Below are positions 1 to 12,131 of a stretch of DNA of 64,000 nt, in pieces. The stretch lies in NCBI GenBank assembly GCA_036507285.1, contig CM071835.1, positions 49,131,501 to 49,195,500 on the forward strand, in the 5' to 3' direction. A program made the translations under genes and the position numbers. The stretch is from Trichosanthes cucumerina (lineage: Eukaryota > Streptophyta > Magnoliopsida > Cucurbitales > Cucurbitaceae). The notes below the pieces were generated by a model. It did not search any database and was not told the DNA's origin. It was given only the letters and a program-made list of their open reading frames with translations. Numbering within the stretch: position 1 is the first letter of the stretch; each line of letters starts with the position of its first letter.

Positions 1-122
1 TCCTGTCCATGACCATATATGAACATCATCACAAATTGAGACCATTAAAGATAGTTGTGGCCTTTGAGTTTGTGGCATGTGATACATGCGAGGTTGCTCT
101 CATTTATTTGAGAATCTGCCAT
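1..122 (-). pseudogene. copia gag N-terminus, broken
   Basis: From a minus-strand ATG at 120-122 the frame reads MADSQINESN and then HKLKGHNYL-stop-WSQFVMMFIYG. This matches the well-known copia gag opening of the form KLNGxNYLxWSQSVMMFI. The in-frame TAA stands where the family has Gln (CAA), consistent with a C-to-T change. The rest of gag lies beyond the left edge. Identification rests on this short motif and on the correctly ordered PBS and LTR upstream. Confidence 0.65.
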
Positions 123-563
123 TTTTAGAAAAAGAGCCTAAAAATGAGTTATGAAACAGAAACCCTGAAAAAAAAACTGCTTCAGATCTGAAATAGGGAC
201 ATATCTGTTGGCGGCAGCAGCGATGGCAACGAGCAAAGACAACGATGGTCGCGGTGACTTGCGGAGGAGGCGCCGACTGTGGAGGTGGAGCTGCAAAAAT
301 CAAAGGTTGCAACTTGCGATCGCGTTTGCAACTTGCGATGATGGAGGTTGCGCCGGATTTGTAAGGACGACGTGCGAGTGGAAGCAACAATGATGTCTGG
401 GCTGGAAGTGAACGACTGCTCGGGATGGTGTCTGGATGTGAGAAGACCGTGTTGTAGATGGAGACCGGCTGCTCGGGATTGCGCCGGTGATGTAGACCGC
501 AACTAGGGTCCCGACAACAGTGGTTAGGGTTCCGACGACAGCTAGGGTTTGAATAGTTTCAAT

Positions 564-575
564 GCTCAAATACCA
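564..575 (-). other. primer binding site (initiator tRNA-Met type)
   Basis: The minus strand reads TGGTATTTGAGC, matching 10 of 12 positions of the usual copia site TGGTATCAGAGC, 8 nt from the LTR end. Confidence 0.6.
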
Positions 576-583
576 TGAAGTTA

Positions 584-928
584 TGTATAGAAATAATGTA
601 TTTTCTGTCTTTCATTTAGTATAGTAAAGCTATATTTATACAAGAGATTCTCCATCTAATATGCTGAAAATATGCCATCAATCTAAACCCATATGGAAAA
701 GAAAAATTACAGCTATATACAAGGAAACAATGTCAAACATTAAGCCCTAAATTACAGCTTGATTTTCCACAGGATGCAAGTATTACACACCACTCTTCGC
801 TGCAGCTGTCTGTTATATTTCCTTAATTCTTGAGGACACTGTCACAAGAAAATGCACCGTGGATACAGTTGCATGTGGGGCCTATAAATTTATGCTTCTG
901 AAATGCTGAAAAACTTTTCTTTCCAACA
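584..928 (-). repeat. short copia 5' LTR
   Basis: On the minus strand it begins TGTTGGAAAG and ends TTTCTATACA, giving the TG...CA ends of an LTR. A TATA-like TATAAATATAG lies about 65 bp before its 3' end. The primer binding site follows after 8 nt. The boundaries are inferred from the TG/CA ends and PBS position. The partner LTR is outside the window, so a target-site duplication cannot be tested. Confidence 0.6.
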
Positions 929-1186
929 TTTTATTAGATTTCTATCATGATGTTGTATCTTGTTTTTGTATATAGGTGGCTGGCCGTCCTTGTTTGTTTA
1001 CAGTTCTAACCTCAAATTCAAGATTATTTCTGCTTCCGGACTTAATTAGAAGGCAACGAGTCTAAAATCTACATGAAATGATCAACAAATATTGTTTGAT
1101 TAGATTGTTTAGTTTGTTTCCCTAATAAGAAGTTCTTGAAGTTCTTGAAGTTATATTTGGTATTTTCCACTCTCGTCCTCTTCCAG

Positions 1187-3732
1187 GAACATCAGGGAGG
1201 ACAAATAGGCATATCTGTAGATTGTGAATGGGCAGAACCTAATTCAAATACAGTTGAAGACAGGACTGCTGCATCTAGACGCCTTGATTTTCATCTCGGG
1301 TGGTAATTTCTGGACTCTTATGGTGTCTTACTATTGTTGGGGACGGGAAGAAATTATACCATTTCGTAATATCTCTCCCTCTCACCCCCCCACATGAACA
1401 AGCGTTAACATATATTTCATTGTATACTAGTGATTATAGAAAAAGACTTTCAGAGTTGGCTGTGGAAAATCCTTGGCTGTTTTTTAAAATAAAAAAAAAA
1501 CTTTCAGAGTTGCTCGAAGTCTCTCCCTTGCATAAGTATTAGTAGTTTGAGCTATTAATATTGGAATAGGTACCTGCATCCAATATATTATGGAGATTAT
1601 CCTGAAGTTATGCGTGAAGAACTTGGAGACAACCTTCCGAGATTCACTGATGAAGAAAAGGAGTTGATTATGAATAGTGTGGACTTTGTGGGTCTGAATC
1701 ACTACACATCGAGGTTTATTGCTGATGTAGCAGAGAGCCCTGATCAGAATGATTTCTACAAATCACAAAAGATGGAAAGACTTGGTAAATCTCCATCTCT
1801 CTTTCTCTCTCTGTTTTAGAACAAGAATTATGTTTAACGTTTCCGTTATTACCAGTTCAATGGGAAGACGGTGAGCTTATCGGCGAGAAGGTATGGCTCT
1901 CTCTCTCTCATGAGCATGGAACACATCACAGGATACACATCCACACTTGTACTTCTTACAACTGCAATAAAGGCATTTGCAGTAGGCATCTGTGTATCCT
2001 GTGATCTCCATTTTTCTGAGCAATTTACATGCAGGCGGCATCAGAATGGCTTTACATTGTTCCTTGGGGCTTCCGAAAGGTTCTAAACTACATAAAACAG
2101 AGATACAAGAATCCAATTATCATCATAACTGAGAATGGTATGTGCATTGAAAGCCTTCTAACATTGTAGGAATGTGATGACTTTTTCTGTTGGAAGGAAA
2201 ATTGCAGTTTATTTTTTCAACCAACCATGTGATAGAAACCAAATATCTTGAAATATAAAAGATAATGGAATTACAGTATAACTCTCTAAATATTCGAGGT
2301 ATACTTGGAACTTACCTTTCTCTTGAGATACCACTCAAGCCTAAAGCCACTAAACAATTCTCTGCCTTAGACCTTTTCTACTCACTCTATTTATAAGAAA
2401 GCACTCTAACAACTCTCCTATCTAATTATTACTATACTCTTAATACCCTAATCATATTCCTAATTCTACCCTACTAGCGTTCCTATCACCATGGAATAAT
2501 ATGCTTTACAATGACTGTGAACCATTTTGAACCCAGTTATGCAGTGGTCTTCTCAATCTGTTCAATTAAACTGGCAATTGTAGAATCTTAAAACAGAGGG
2601 ATCATGTATTTTGAATAATGAATTGATTAATATTTCTGTGACTTATTCATAAAATGATTAAAACTTAAACCTTACTGGCCATGCAATAATCTTGTTTGCA
2701 ATTTCAGGCGTGGATGATGAAGAAAATGAAATTTGCCCACTACAGGAGATGCTTGATGACAAAATGAGAGTTCGTTATTTCAGGGGTTATCTAGCTGAAG
2801 TATCTAAGGCAATCAGGTTGGCTGCATACTTTTCTTCCTTTCAAATGTTTCCTCAGTCAACTGTGCTTTTTAACACATTAGCATTTACCTTTTGTATAAA
2901 CTCTCGTATAGCAGATAGTATCTTTCGCTCTTAAACTGTGCTGGCGTTCAAATATGAGGGGTAAAGGAGGCAGCATGATTTTCTATTAATAGAGTCTCCT
3001 TGTTCTTTTTGTTTTAATTCACAGTAATTTTTGTTTCTTTAAAATTAGTTGTTCCTAAACTTTCCTACTTAATCTCGTTTTGGTTTATAAACTTTCAAAC
3101 CTTTTGTTTGGTTTCTTAACCTTTAAATATTCTCTTCCAGTCCCTAAACTCTATAGAAATTTTCTTTTAGGTTTAAGTTCTATTTTGGTTCTCATACTTT
3201 CAACTTTTGTTCATCTTAGTTCTTGTATTTCTAAAACGCCCATTTTGGTCCATAGACTTTTAGTTTTTATATATTTTAGCCCCAGTAATTCAAAAAAGTC
3301 TATTTTGATCCATATAATTTTAAAGACGGACTAATTTAGTCTCTTTATTTTCCTTCCCTCATTCTTTTAATCACAATTTTAGCACATCACTACATTGAAT
3401 AAAATATTTATATCATTGTCATACATTTGTGGTGAAGGATTTTCGTTGTGGAACCAAAAGGACACATTTTGTTAGCAAACTGCTACACTAAATGATGAGT
3501 TTTGGTTTGATGCTAATAATGGGATTTTGTGCACAGGGATGGAGTAAATGTTAGGGGTTACTTTGCATGGTCATTGTTGGACAACTTTGAGTGGGCTCAA
3601 GGCTACACAAAACGATTTGGATTGGTGTATGTGGACTACAAGAATGGCCTAACTCGCCACCCTAAATCTTCTGCTTACTGGTTCCTGCGCTTCTTGAAAG
3701 GTTCTGAAGAGAAAAGTGGGAAGCAAGAATGA
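1187..3732 (+). CDS. glycoside hydrolase family 1 beta-glucosidase, 3' part (BGLU42-like)
   Basis: Six exons with GT/AG borders and matching phases join in one frame: 1187-1302, 1570-1784, 1856-1890, 2035-2137, 2708-2816 and 3537-3732, with a TGA stop at 3730-3732. The first visible exon opens EHQGGQIGISVDCEW. The fourth carries ITENG, whose Glu (codon 2131-2133) is the catalytic nucleophile of GH1. The last has SLLDNFEWAQGYTKRFG, the sugar-binding motif (Glu-Trp at 3589-3594). LNHYTS in the second exon is also typical. GH1 enzymes hydrolyse beta-glucosides with retention of configuration. The sequence is close to what I remember of Arabidopsis BGLU42, a short type without an obvious ER-retention tail; it ends in KSGKQE. 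The exons with the acid/base Glu (NEP motif) lie left of the window. No visible exon contains a stop or frameshift, so the gene looks intact here. The exact substrate cannot be read from sequence. Confidence 0.9.
3045..3360. repeat. degenerate phrase repeat in the last intron
   Basis: The phrase 'gttcctaaactttc / ggtttataaactttc / ggtccatagacttt / gatccatataatttt' recurs roughly every 30-50 bp within the last beta-glucosidase intron (2817-3536). Such phrases are common in dispersed plant repeats, but I cannot assign a family. A reverse-oriented stretch of similar wording lies near 4738-4800. Confidence 0.45.
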
Positions 3733-5211
3733 AACACTACTCCTTTTGTATGTCTCATTAAGCTACACTCCTTTTTCATTTATTTTCAACCTTAAATCTA
3801 CTTTCTTGCATCCCTTTTTGCTCTCCATTTGTTTGCTTGCTATCAGCTGGTATTTTAATTAACCACTACTTTTGGCTTGTTTCTTAGAATGAAGGTAAAT
3901 AATGGGTAGAAAGGATCCCATTTACGACGCATGGGACGAAATACTAGTTGAAGCCATCGAAGGAGAATGAATCTATCTGCATGTTCTTGTTACTTGACAA
4001 CCGATAATTAAAGTAAGTCATTACACTTGTTGATTTAATGTATGTAATTGTCATTTGAAGCTGGAGTATTGTTAATGAAAATAAAACTTTGTAGTATTTG
4101 AGTGGAAATAAATTTCGTTGTGTGTATCTAAATAGTGTGATTCATTATATTATCTTTTTATAGTGAAATAATTTCTTTGTAAACAATGTTTTTATGTGAG
4201 ATTGTATATAATAAAGGCTTGACCTGATCAATATCTTTTATCCACAAGGTAATATATTAACTGTCAACGTGAAAAAACATGTGGGGATATAATATATTCT
4301 AATGTGAGATGTTGTTTTATTCTAACCTTGAACAGATAATTTCCTTCATCATTAGCCAAATTTAGAGAGTTTTGGGCAGGAAAATGTGTGGGTATTTAAA
4401 CATTTCTTCTCCATTAATTTGCTATCGTTATTTGCTGGTATTTATCAATTTAAGTCATATTTGATTAACAAAAAGAGGATAAAATATAAAGATGTCATTT
4501 TTTTGAAGGACCAATTTGGTTATTGTACTGGGTTGAGATGATTGTTGGCATCAATGCTCTGGGAGATTACTCATGCAGGGTTGAGTACATGTTTTGTTTT
4601 GTTCATTTATTTGATGATTAAATGTTTATATAAACTTATATTTAATGCTACATATAGGCTACATATCATGTTGAATTCAAATTTATTTTAAATAATTAGC
4701 GGAAACTTAAGGGTAAGTGTTATTTTGTGTGTAAAATTTGAGGGACCTAACCAAAATATTTTGAAGATAAAGAGACTAACATAGAAATTTTAAACTTAGT
4801 TAACAGTGTTGATAAAAAAAAGATGTTATAAAAAGATTAATTATTTTTTGGGCTCATGATGCGTTTATTCGTGTCTTCTAGATAGGTAACTGCTCAAGAC
4901 ACCATCTCACCACCTTCTGTGGAAATAGTTGATAATGCACAACATATAGCTAACCTAACAAATCCAATTAATTTGTGAATTCAATTAAAAATCGAGAGGA
5001 ATTGCGAATGTCATATGCAAATGCTAAATAGTATTCAAAAGTCCTAAAGTATATTAAATATACTATTGATATATCAAATATTAAACATATTAGATATCCT
5101 ACTAATACAACGAAAAATTAGAATAATAAAAGAATAGAAATTATATTTGTAAATCTAAAAAATCATGACTAAATTTATAAATATTCTAATTTTTTTTTGC
5201 TACCCATAACA
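3733..5211. other. beta-glucosidase 3' UTR, then intergenic DNA
   Basis: The 3' UTR probably extends past the AATAAA signals at 4080-4085 and 4107-4112. Beyond about 4200 the DNA is AT-rich with no supportable gene. Around 4738-4800 is wording like the intronic phrase repeat, on the other strand. Confidence 0.5.
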
Positions 5212-5307
5212 ATTTTTTTTAGTCCAACCACATTTAGGAAAGGGGATTTAAACTTCTCTCCTTTTGACCGATGGTACAATGCCTTAACCATTTGAACAAT
5301 GTTCAAG
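5212..5307 (-). mobile_element. tRNA-derived SINE
   Basis: On the minus strand, an A-box-like stretch (GTTCAAATGGTTAAGG, about 5301-5282) is followed by a decayed B box (AGTTTAAATCCCC, near 5253-5241) and then by a short A run. The spacing and wording match plant tRNA-derived SINEs. The B box has lost the GTTCGA core, so the copy is old. Confidence 0.6.
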
Positions 5308-6111
5308 TTAGTTATAGAAGATAGATTATTTATTCTGGGTATAAATTATGTCTAAACCAGAACGATTGACATCTAATAATCATGAAAGATTTATAATTTC
5401 ATTTCTAAACTATTTAAGACTTTCAATTTTGTTCATAATTTATCAATTTTCAATCAAGTTCCATGATAAAAAGATCATTAAAAGCTAAAGGCATGCTAAC
5501 AAAAATGGGATGAAAATTAGAATATGGGTTTATTACCTGAACCCGGATATACACATCCAATAACCAAAAAAATTGCTCACATTGAATGTTGAATGAATAA
5601 CTCGCAATTTGAAAGTTTGCTCATATTGAATGTTTAGTGAAAATAACTTGACACAACCCATCGATATGAAATAATACATATAAATAAGCTGACTCTCGTG
5701 AATAAATGAACAATTCCAAGCTCATTTGCTTGCCATAAAAACTCAAGGTACAATGGGTCATGTGCTCTTACTCATATTTACTTTGATAAAGACCTTTAGA
5801 TTTTGTAGTAAAAGTTATCAAAGAAAGTGTTATTTGAAATATAAAAAAAATGAATTGATGTTTCATTCATGTTGTTGTTACTTGACTTGAATCACAAAAG
5901 TTTCAAAGTAGTTTGAAACATCTAAAGAGGTTGATATTTCTTTTAAAAATTTAACTTAAAAGATAAATTTGTTGAGTTATGTTTGAATTTTTATAAATAA
6001 CTATACAATTGAGTTACTTTTGATGTATGATTCATATTGTTTATATTAATTTTATTTTTGGAGAGTTACTAAGGGGCTAACCTATAAATAGCAACTCGTT
6101 TCTTCATGCCA
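5308..6111. other. AT-rich intergenic DNA
   Basis: I see no coding frame with a recognisable motif, no RNA gene and no clear repeat boundary here. Confidence 0.4.
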
Positions 6112-6210
6112 ACAAGATTATAGTTCAATTGACATGAAGTATGATCTTATGACCAAGAGGTTATAAGTTCGATTCTTCATCCCCAAAGGTTGTTGATCTA
6201 AAAAAATAAA
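6112..6210 (+). mobile_element. tRNA-derived SINE
   Basis: An A-box-like TAGTTCAATTGACATGAAG (6121-6139) is followed by a B box AAGTTCGATTCTT (6166-6178) and ends in an A-rich tail (TAAAAAAATAAA, 6199-6210). This is the usual order of plant tRNA-derived SINEs. The tRNA likeness is only in the promoter boxes; no cloverleaf is present, so this is not a tRNA gene. Confidence 0.65.
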
Positions 6211-7763
6211 TTTGTTACTTTGTTCTTACACATTATTTTTCCAACAATCTGAACAGGATTAACCATCCTGACATTGATCGACTGGAATGTGGGGCTTAAA
6301 GAAAAGATTTTTAAATTAAAATATAGGTCAAGTTTAATGCAAATGCACACTATCGATTGCAAGTAATATAACTGGAGGTATTCTAGAGTATTGTACCTAT
6401 GAAAATGAATTTTAGTAAAATTTATGAAGTTAGACACAACTTTGTTCACAAAATGAAATTAAGGTAACCAAGAGTGTAAATGTTGGGGTATTTCTTACTA
6501 AATAAGATAATTGAAAACCAATAAGTATGAAAAAGGAAAATTCAAGTTGTTCATACCTCGTTGGAAATAAATGCAACTAAAATGCAATTGCAATGGTAGC
6601 TAACGCCAAAAAAACTAAGTAAGCCAAATTCGACTCCAATTCAATTTTGTTCCAAAATCTTTGAAGGCTAAGTGATTAAACCTATATTTCTATGACTAAT
6701 CTAACTTAGATAATTTCCCCCAAAACTCTAGTGGTTTTGGAGTCTTGCCTTATGTTTAGGGTCGATATTTAAAACTTATTTATAAGTATTTTCCTCCATT
6801 ACTTTTGTGACATCGACCTTCTCTTAACCCTTTTAGTATTAAGTTCAAGCTTGAAAAGAAACACTAGTCAGCTGACTAGGTTTATCCAACATTAAACTCA
6901 ACAAAAGCAAACCAACTTTTAAGTGTTAGCTAGATTGTTTATGCTTTTAAGCTCCAGACCTTAGGGTATTCGCTAACATGAATCCCTAAAAGAAGTTGAA
7001 AAACAGTAGGTTAAAGTTCTGAAAATCCATAACAAAGTTGAGAAGTGAGGGAAGAAAAAGTTGGATTCAATGAAGATTGAAATAAATGATACTTCAATTA
7101 AAACGAATATCAATATTCATCAACTTACAACAAGCTTTAACAACTACAATATTACAACAAGAGAACTTTAATGGCCAGAAAATAACAGTAACTAAATCTT
7201 AAGAAAAACAACAACTTGATAAGACTATACAATTTGAAAAACCAAACTACAAACGCCCCCGTTTTCACTCTTACCCCAATCGAACATAACTCTTTTTTTT
7301 CAAGGAAAATTGGCTCTTAACAACCTCCACTTTTAGTTGAGGAAGGATCGAGAAGTAGAACTTCAAATGTTCTAAGAAAGTGGGATATAACAACTCATTC
7401 AATTATAAAACAACAGAAAAATTAAATCCTTCTGTGTGTGAAACCCAAACACTATTGTCTCTATTTCTTCCTTCTCTTATAAGCTTTATGGCTAGAGTTT
7501 CCATATTCGATCATGTGCAACTTGGGTCAACCTACCTTGCTAAGTTCGTGGAGAAGAATGACATAAAATCTCTAAAATTATACCAATCCCATAATTCAAT
7601 TTAAACGAACTTTTTGCTAGCCTTTTTATCTAATAACACACATAAAATAACAAAAATAACTAAGTATAAAGGCCAAATAATCCTCATAAATGAGAATTAT
7701 CAAACACTTGTATAATGTTTATTGTAATGCCTATAATACTTCAAGACAATCGTAGGAGACATT
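6211..7763. other. intergenic DNA without recognised gene
   Basis: The sequence is AT-rich. Short frames such as 7380-7604 show no family motif. Nothing here supports a gene or RNA. Confidence 0.35.
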
Positions 7764-8790
7764 AAACAATAAGTATAAGTTGGAAGATGCTTGTACTAAG
7801 AAATTCCTTATAGGAAAATTCTTAGATTATAAGATAATTGATGTCAAGTTAGTAGTCAATCAGATGAAAGAATTACAAATTACTATTAATGATTTGCAAA
7901 AATGAAGGATTTAACATAAGCGAATCATTCCAAGTTGTTGTTGTGATTGAGAAGTTACTTAATTCATGGATGGATTTTTCAAATGTTATGTCAAACACAA
8001 GCGAAAGGAACTGTCTATAGAGAATCTTGTTGTTAAACTCTGCATAGGAGAGGATAATAAAAAAGAAGACAAAACTTCACTAGAAGTTGAAACCAATGCG
8101 CATGTTGCTAAACCTTCAAGGTGTGAACCCAAGAAGCAACAATCCAAGAAGAAAAATATGGATCTTGGACCAAGGAATGACATCAACAAGTGTATTCGTG
8201 GAAACTGCTAGGTTTGTGGTAAGAGTGACTATATAGTTGTGGCTTGTCGATACAAGAAAGGACAAAGCTTCAATCATTAGGCCAATGTTGTGGAAAATGT
8301 CGATTTAGTTGCTATCATTTTTAGGTAAATATGACTTTTGACACCAAAGGTCAGTGAATTGATACTAATGTTACTAGGTACATTTGCAAGGACAAATCAT
8401 TGTTCACCTCATATGAGAAACTATTGGTACTACTAGGCACATTTGTAAAGACAAGTCATTGTTCACCTCATATGAGAAGGTAGGTAGTGATAATCTATAC
8501 ATGAGAAATGCTTCAACTGCCTCAATGGAAGGCAAAAGGAAGATCTTACTAAAGTAGCCTTAAAGATACTTACTCTCAATGATGTGCGACATGTGCTAAA
8601 GATTCGAAAAAATCTAGTGTCAAGAACTGTACTTAATAAGAATGAGTTCAAGTTTATATTTGAATCAGATAAATTTATTTTAATAAAGAGAGGTATGCAT
8701 GTGGAAAAAGACTATCTGAATGATGGCATGTTGATAATGCTCATTTATGAGTGTTATTTGGTTATAAAAACTAGCCTCTTTGCTTAGAAA
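7764..8790 (+). pseudogene. decayed copia gag-protease fragment of a separate family
   Basis: Several frames, read piecewise, give copia gag and protease wording. KYKLEDACTKKFLIGKFLDYK lies near 7774-7836 and YVKHKRKELSIENLVVKL near 7987-8040. A broken zinc knuckle has VCGKSDY near 8213, with the first Cys separated from it by a stop. A protease-like RYICKDKSLFTSYE is near 8377-8418, and KIRKNLVSRTVLNKNEFKF near 8599-8655. The last matches the segment after the protease that in copia reads like RKNLVSxSLLNKxGFKL. Many stops and frameshifts are present. No LTR or PBS is recognisable beside it. It belongs to a different lineage from the long-LTR elements further right. Confidence 0.7.
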
Positions 8791-10598
8791 GCGAGTGTTT
8801 AATGTTATATTTTATGTCATTTAAAGCAAATTTAAGTAAAACAAGTTTTGCATGCATTTGAAGTCTTGATTTTATAGAAATAAGTTTTTAGGTGTATTTT
8901 GAGTCATCGTTGTTAAGAAAATATTAATTTTTGTTGGCTTTGTGTAGAAGTTGAAAAACAGACCAGATGTGCCAACAATCAGGAATAATTAAAGGAGAAA
9001 AATAAGCTTAAATGTGAAATGCGATCTAAATGCGCCATCATTTGAAGGTAGAAGGAAGTTTCCAAGTAAAGAAAAAATGAAGCTAAAATACGCCCAGATA
9101 TGCGACCACATTTAGGCCATTTCGACAACCATCTAATTGTGCCCACAAATGAAACCACATTTGGACATTTTCGATAAATTCTCCAAGATTCACAGGATTT
9201 GCAGATCATATCAAATATTCTCAATCAAATCTCATTAAATCAAGAGATATGATCGACCAAGCTTCCTCACACTGATCTCGGCAGCAAACCTTAGACCTTG
9301 AAGTCTATAAAAAGCAACCCTAGTTTCATTTTTAAAGGAGCTCAGATTTCTACTTTCTGTATCAAAGTTTTGCAGTTTTCTTTTTCAGTCATTACACCAA
9401 ATCTCTCCCAAGCTCTATTCATACTTCATTCGGATAGGACCTTTGAAAAAAGGAAGTGTAAGTTCTTGTTCTCCTTGAAAAAGATTGAACAAGTCAGAAA
9501 AGAGGAACAAAGCTTGGGGCTATTTATCGTTTTCATTCAAATTTTATACTTTCTATTCTTTTTCCTTCAAGTTTAGTTGTTATATTCATTTTCAGTTGGA
9601 GTTGTAAGTTTCTGTCTTTCATTTAAATTCAATTATTCAAGTTGTAGGATCAAGTTTTATTTTAAGTTGTTATTTTAATTCTAAAATTTAAGTTGTATTC
9701 GAGTTATTTGTTTCAATGAAGTCTACTGTTTCTCATCCTTGTTTTATCTTTATTTTCTGCACTCTAGTTTTCTGTTCAATGAGTAGCTAAACTCCTGGGA
9801 GGAGGGGATTCAATGAAGTGGATACCCTAAAAAGGAGATAAGTCCCACTACGTAATTTCAACAATTTCTCTTAACATCTAGTATCATTTTCTTTTACTGA
9901 GTTTAAGTTTCATTGTTAGTTTAAACTGGTCACTTTAGTTAGCATAATTTGTGTGAGATTCAATACTAAAAAAGTTAGATCGAGCACACATTTTCATAAA
10001 AGCAATCTAAGAAAAGCGCCTAGAAATAGAACTTCGTTTTTTGTATCTAGACATAGGACAAAAACCTTTAGAATCTTTTGAGTTGTGATCTTTATTTATC
10101 TAAGTTAAAATTAGCCATAGACATATGTGTGTTAACTTTTTAGGCTCCTAAAAGCACTTATAAAAGAGTTAAATAAGTGTTGAACTCGATTCACGGTGTT
10201 CAGTGTCGATTAGGGTAAATGTGGGTACATCTTGGTAGCATTCTGTTCGTACCATACAAAGCTCGAAATTAAAAGCTAGTTTGCAGGCACAAATGGATCA
10301 CAATCGCCAGATGTTCTTCACCTAGTTGAGCAAAATGTTGGCACATGGTGGGCACATTTCCTCAGGGTTGAACCAGATTTGAATCCTCCACTTTCTCATC
10401 ATTATTGTCTTATCTTTTTTTTTTTAGTTTTAGTTGTTAATTATTTTCACAAAACACTCCAAAACCAATTTATTTGTTTCTCGCGATTATCTTTGGTCGC
10501 AACTTGTGAACAATTGTGTTGTGAATTAAAAGATTTGTGTGTTAAATTTTTACCTTTGGGGTTGATACTTGAAATACTCCATATATTACTTGTTTGAC
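8791..10598. repeat. unclassified repeat-like DNA
   Basis: No protein motif is visible. A TATA-like CTATAAAAAG at 9305-9314, followed by a leader-like pyrimidine-rich stretch, could be an LTR promoter, but I cannot find paired LTRs. The frame at 9298-9576 has no family signature. The stretch ends exactly where LTR A1 begins. Confidence 0.25.
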
Positions 10599-12131
10599 TA
10601 TTGGGATTTGTGCCCTAAACTTATGTAATTTTGATCAAATAAATAAAGAGTTATTTGTTTTGATAAAATTGTATTCTTGCTCTATAAATCCAATAAACTA
10701 AGCTCCAAGGTTATAATGAATCTTGAACATCAGTGTAGTAGACACTATTTGGATTGTGTTCAAGAGTATAACCTAAAGGGTTTATGGTATAAGAATAAGG
10801 TTGGAAACCTTATTCTAGTAATACCATGGATGTGACTCACTTTGTAATTAGTACAAATGAGGTAATCCAACTCATTCATGTGGATTGACATGCGAGTGGG
10901 GGCATCCTGTATGAAGAGTTCATACAAGACCGAACTGAAAATTATTAGTCTAACCAGTATAACACCATTAACAGGATAAGACTGATACTTTATAGATGGT
11001 CATTAGTGACTCGACCTGAATCCTGAGCAAATTAAGAACTCCTGCTTATAGGGGTTTGTCCTTAGACTAGTATGGGTGAGAATGGCCTGTAGCCGACTCA
11101 GTAAGTCTACCTTCTTAAGGACAGAACCTCGTAGGTAGCTGGGAACTTAACTATGCAAGATGAAATTCACTCATTCCTACACTAAGGAATTAGATAGGTT
11201 GTTCCCTTAAAAACTGACTTCAGGTCTTGAACAACGGGGCCCCACCCTCTGAGAGGATATGAGTCTATGGTAGGACCTTAGACTTGTTGTTCATTAGAGG
11301 ATTAGTAGTGCTTAAGGAACAAAGAGGTAATCACAGGGGTAAAATGGTAATTTGATCCAGTCGTGATTACGAACAACCTGTGAAGGGTCGACTCATGGGT
11401 AATGATTATATCAATGGACACAATATAATCTACAGTGAGGAGAATGCAGCTACAAGTCTATAGTGGAGTGACTTGTAGTTAATGAATATTGATTAACTGG
11501 ATCAAAGAGTTTGATCAGTTAATCTCACATCATTGGAGCTCATGGACTGTAGGTCCATTAGGTCCCTCCGTTGGCTCAACATGGTAATATTGAGGGTATA
11601 AACTTAGGAATGAAATTGAAGTGTTCGATTTCATATATGAGGTGTTATATCAATTATATGTGATATAATTGATATAATATATGATTTTAATGTGAATTAG
11701 ATTCATATATAAACTATATACTAAAGAGAGAATGAAGAAGGGATAGGATGGTAATTTCCATCCTATTTCCCTATAAATAGTTGCATGAGATGCAACTTTA
11801 TGACTAAGCAATTAAGCTTTTTGAAAACCCTAGAATTCCAAATCATAGTGTTGTTGGAAAAGTTCAAAACACACATTCTCTCATAACCTCCACATCTCTC
11901 CCTAAAAGGAACCCACATTTCTCCCTCACTTAGAGAACAACAAAGAAGATCCGATGGTGGTGTCTTCATTCGTTTGGGTTCAAGTTGCTGAGATCGTGAC
12001 CGTGGGTAAGGAGCACTTGAAGAAAGAGTTCTTCAAAGGTAATTTACTTGCTGCCCAATATCTTATAGCATGCTTAATCTTTGTTAATTTTGATCTTGAT
12101 TGAAATTCATGAGACTAAATAAGAACACGCG
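10599..12131 (+). repeat. copia LTR, type A (copy A1), 3' end missing
   Basis: It begins TATTGGGATTTGTGCCC; other A copies begin TGTTGGGATTT. It matches A2, A3, A4 and A5 throughout. It carries the AT hairpin (11646-11676, 14-bp arms), a TATA-like CTATAAATAG (11771-11780) and the hairpin GTTGCAT-GAG-ATGCAAC (11780-11796). It stops in the stretch corresponding to GAGCGCGCGA of other copies, about 50 bp before the normal LTR end. There it joins integrase coding sequence directly, with no PBS, leader or gag. Confidence 0.85.

Larger units (their letters stand above)
1..928 (-). mobile_element. Ty1/copia retrotransposon, 5' part, in an intron of the beta-glucosidase gene
   Basis: Read on the minus strand, the order is a short LTR (928-584), a tRNA-Met-type primer binding site (575-564), a leader (563-123) and the start of a copia gag (122-1). 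The element runs off the left edge. It is a different family from the long-LTR copias further right, since its LTR is only about 345 bp. It lies upstream of the first visible beta-glucosidase exon (1187) and points against that gene. The leader is unusually GC-rich for this window and opens several short minus-strand frames that I do not regard as genes. Confidence 0.7.

Noticed and set aside
100..569. Overlapping frames on both strands in the GC-rich stretch at 100-569
   Set aside because: No family motif; the stretch lies between the PBS and gag start of an antisense copia and is best read as its leader.
6112..6210. tRNA gene
   Set aside because: Only A- and B-box-like promoter elements with an A-rich tail are present and no cloverleaf, so it is a SINE.
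7380..7604. Small gene of 74 codons
   Set aside because: No recognisable motif, no codon pattern distinct from the surroundings and no supporting context.
9298..9576. Coding region of 92 codons after a TATA-like box
   Set aside because: Low-complexity Phe/Ser-rich translation without a family motif; more likely a repeat leader.
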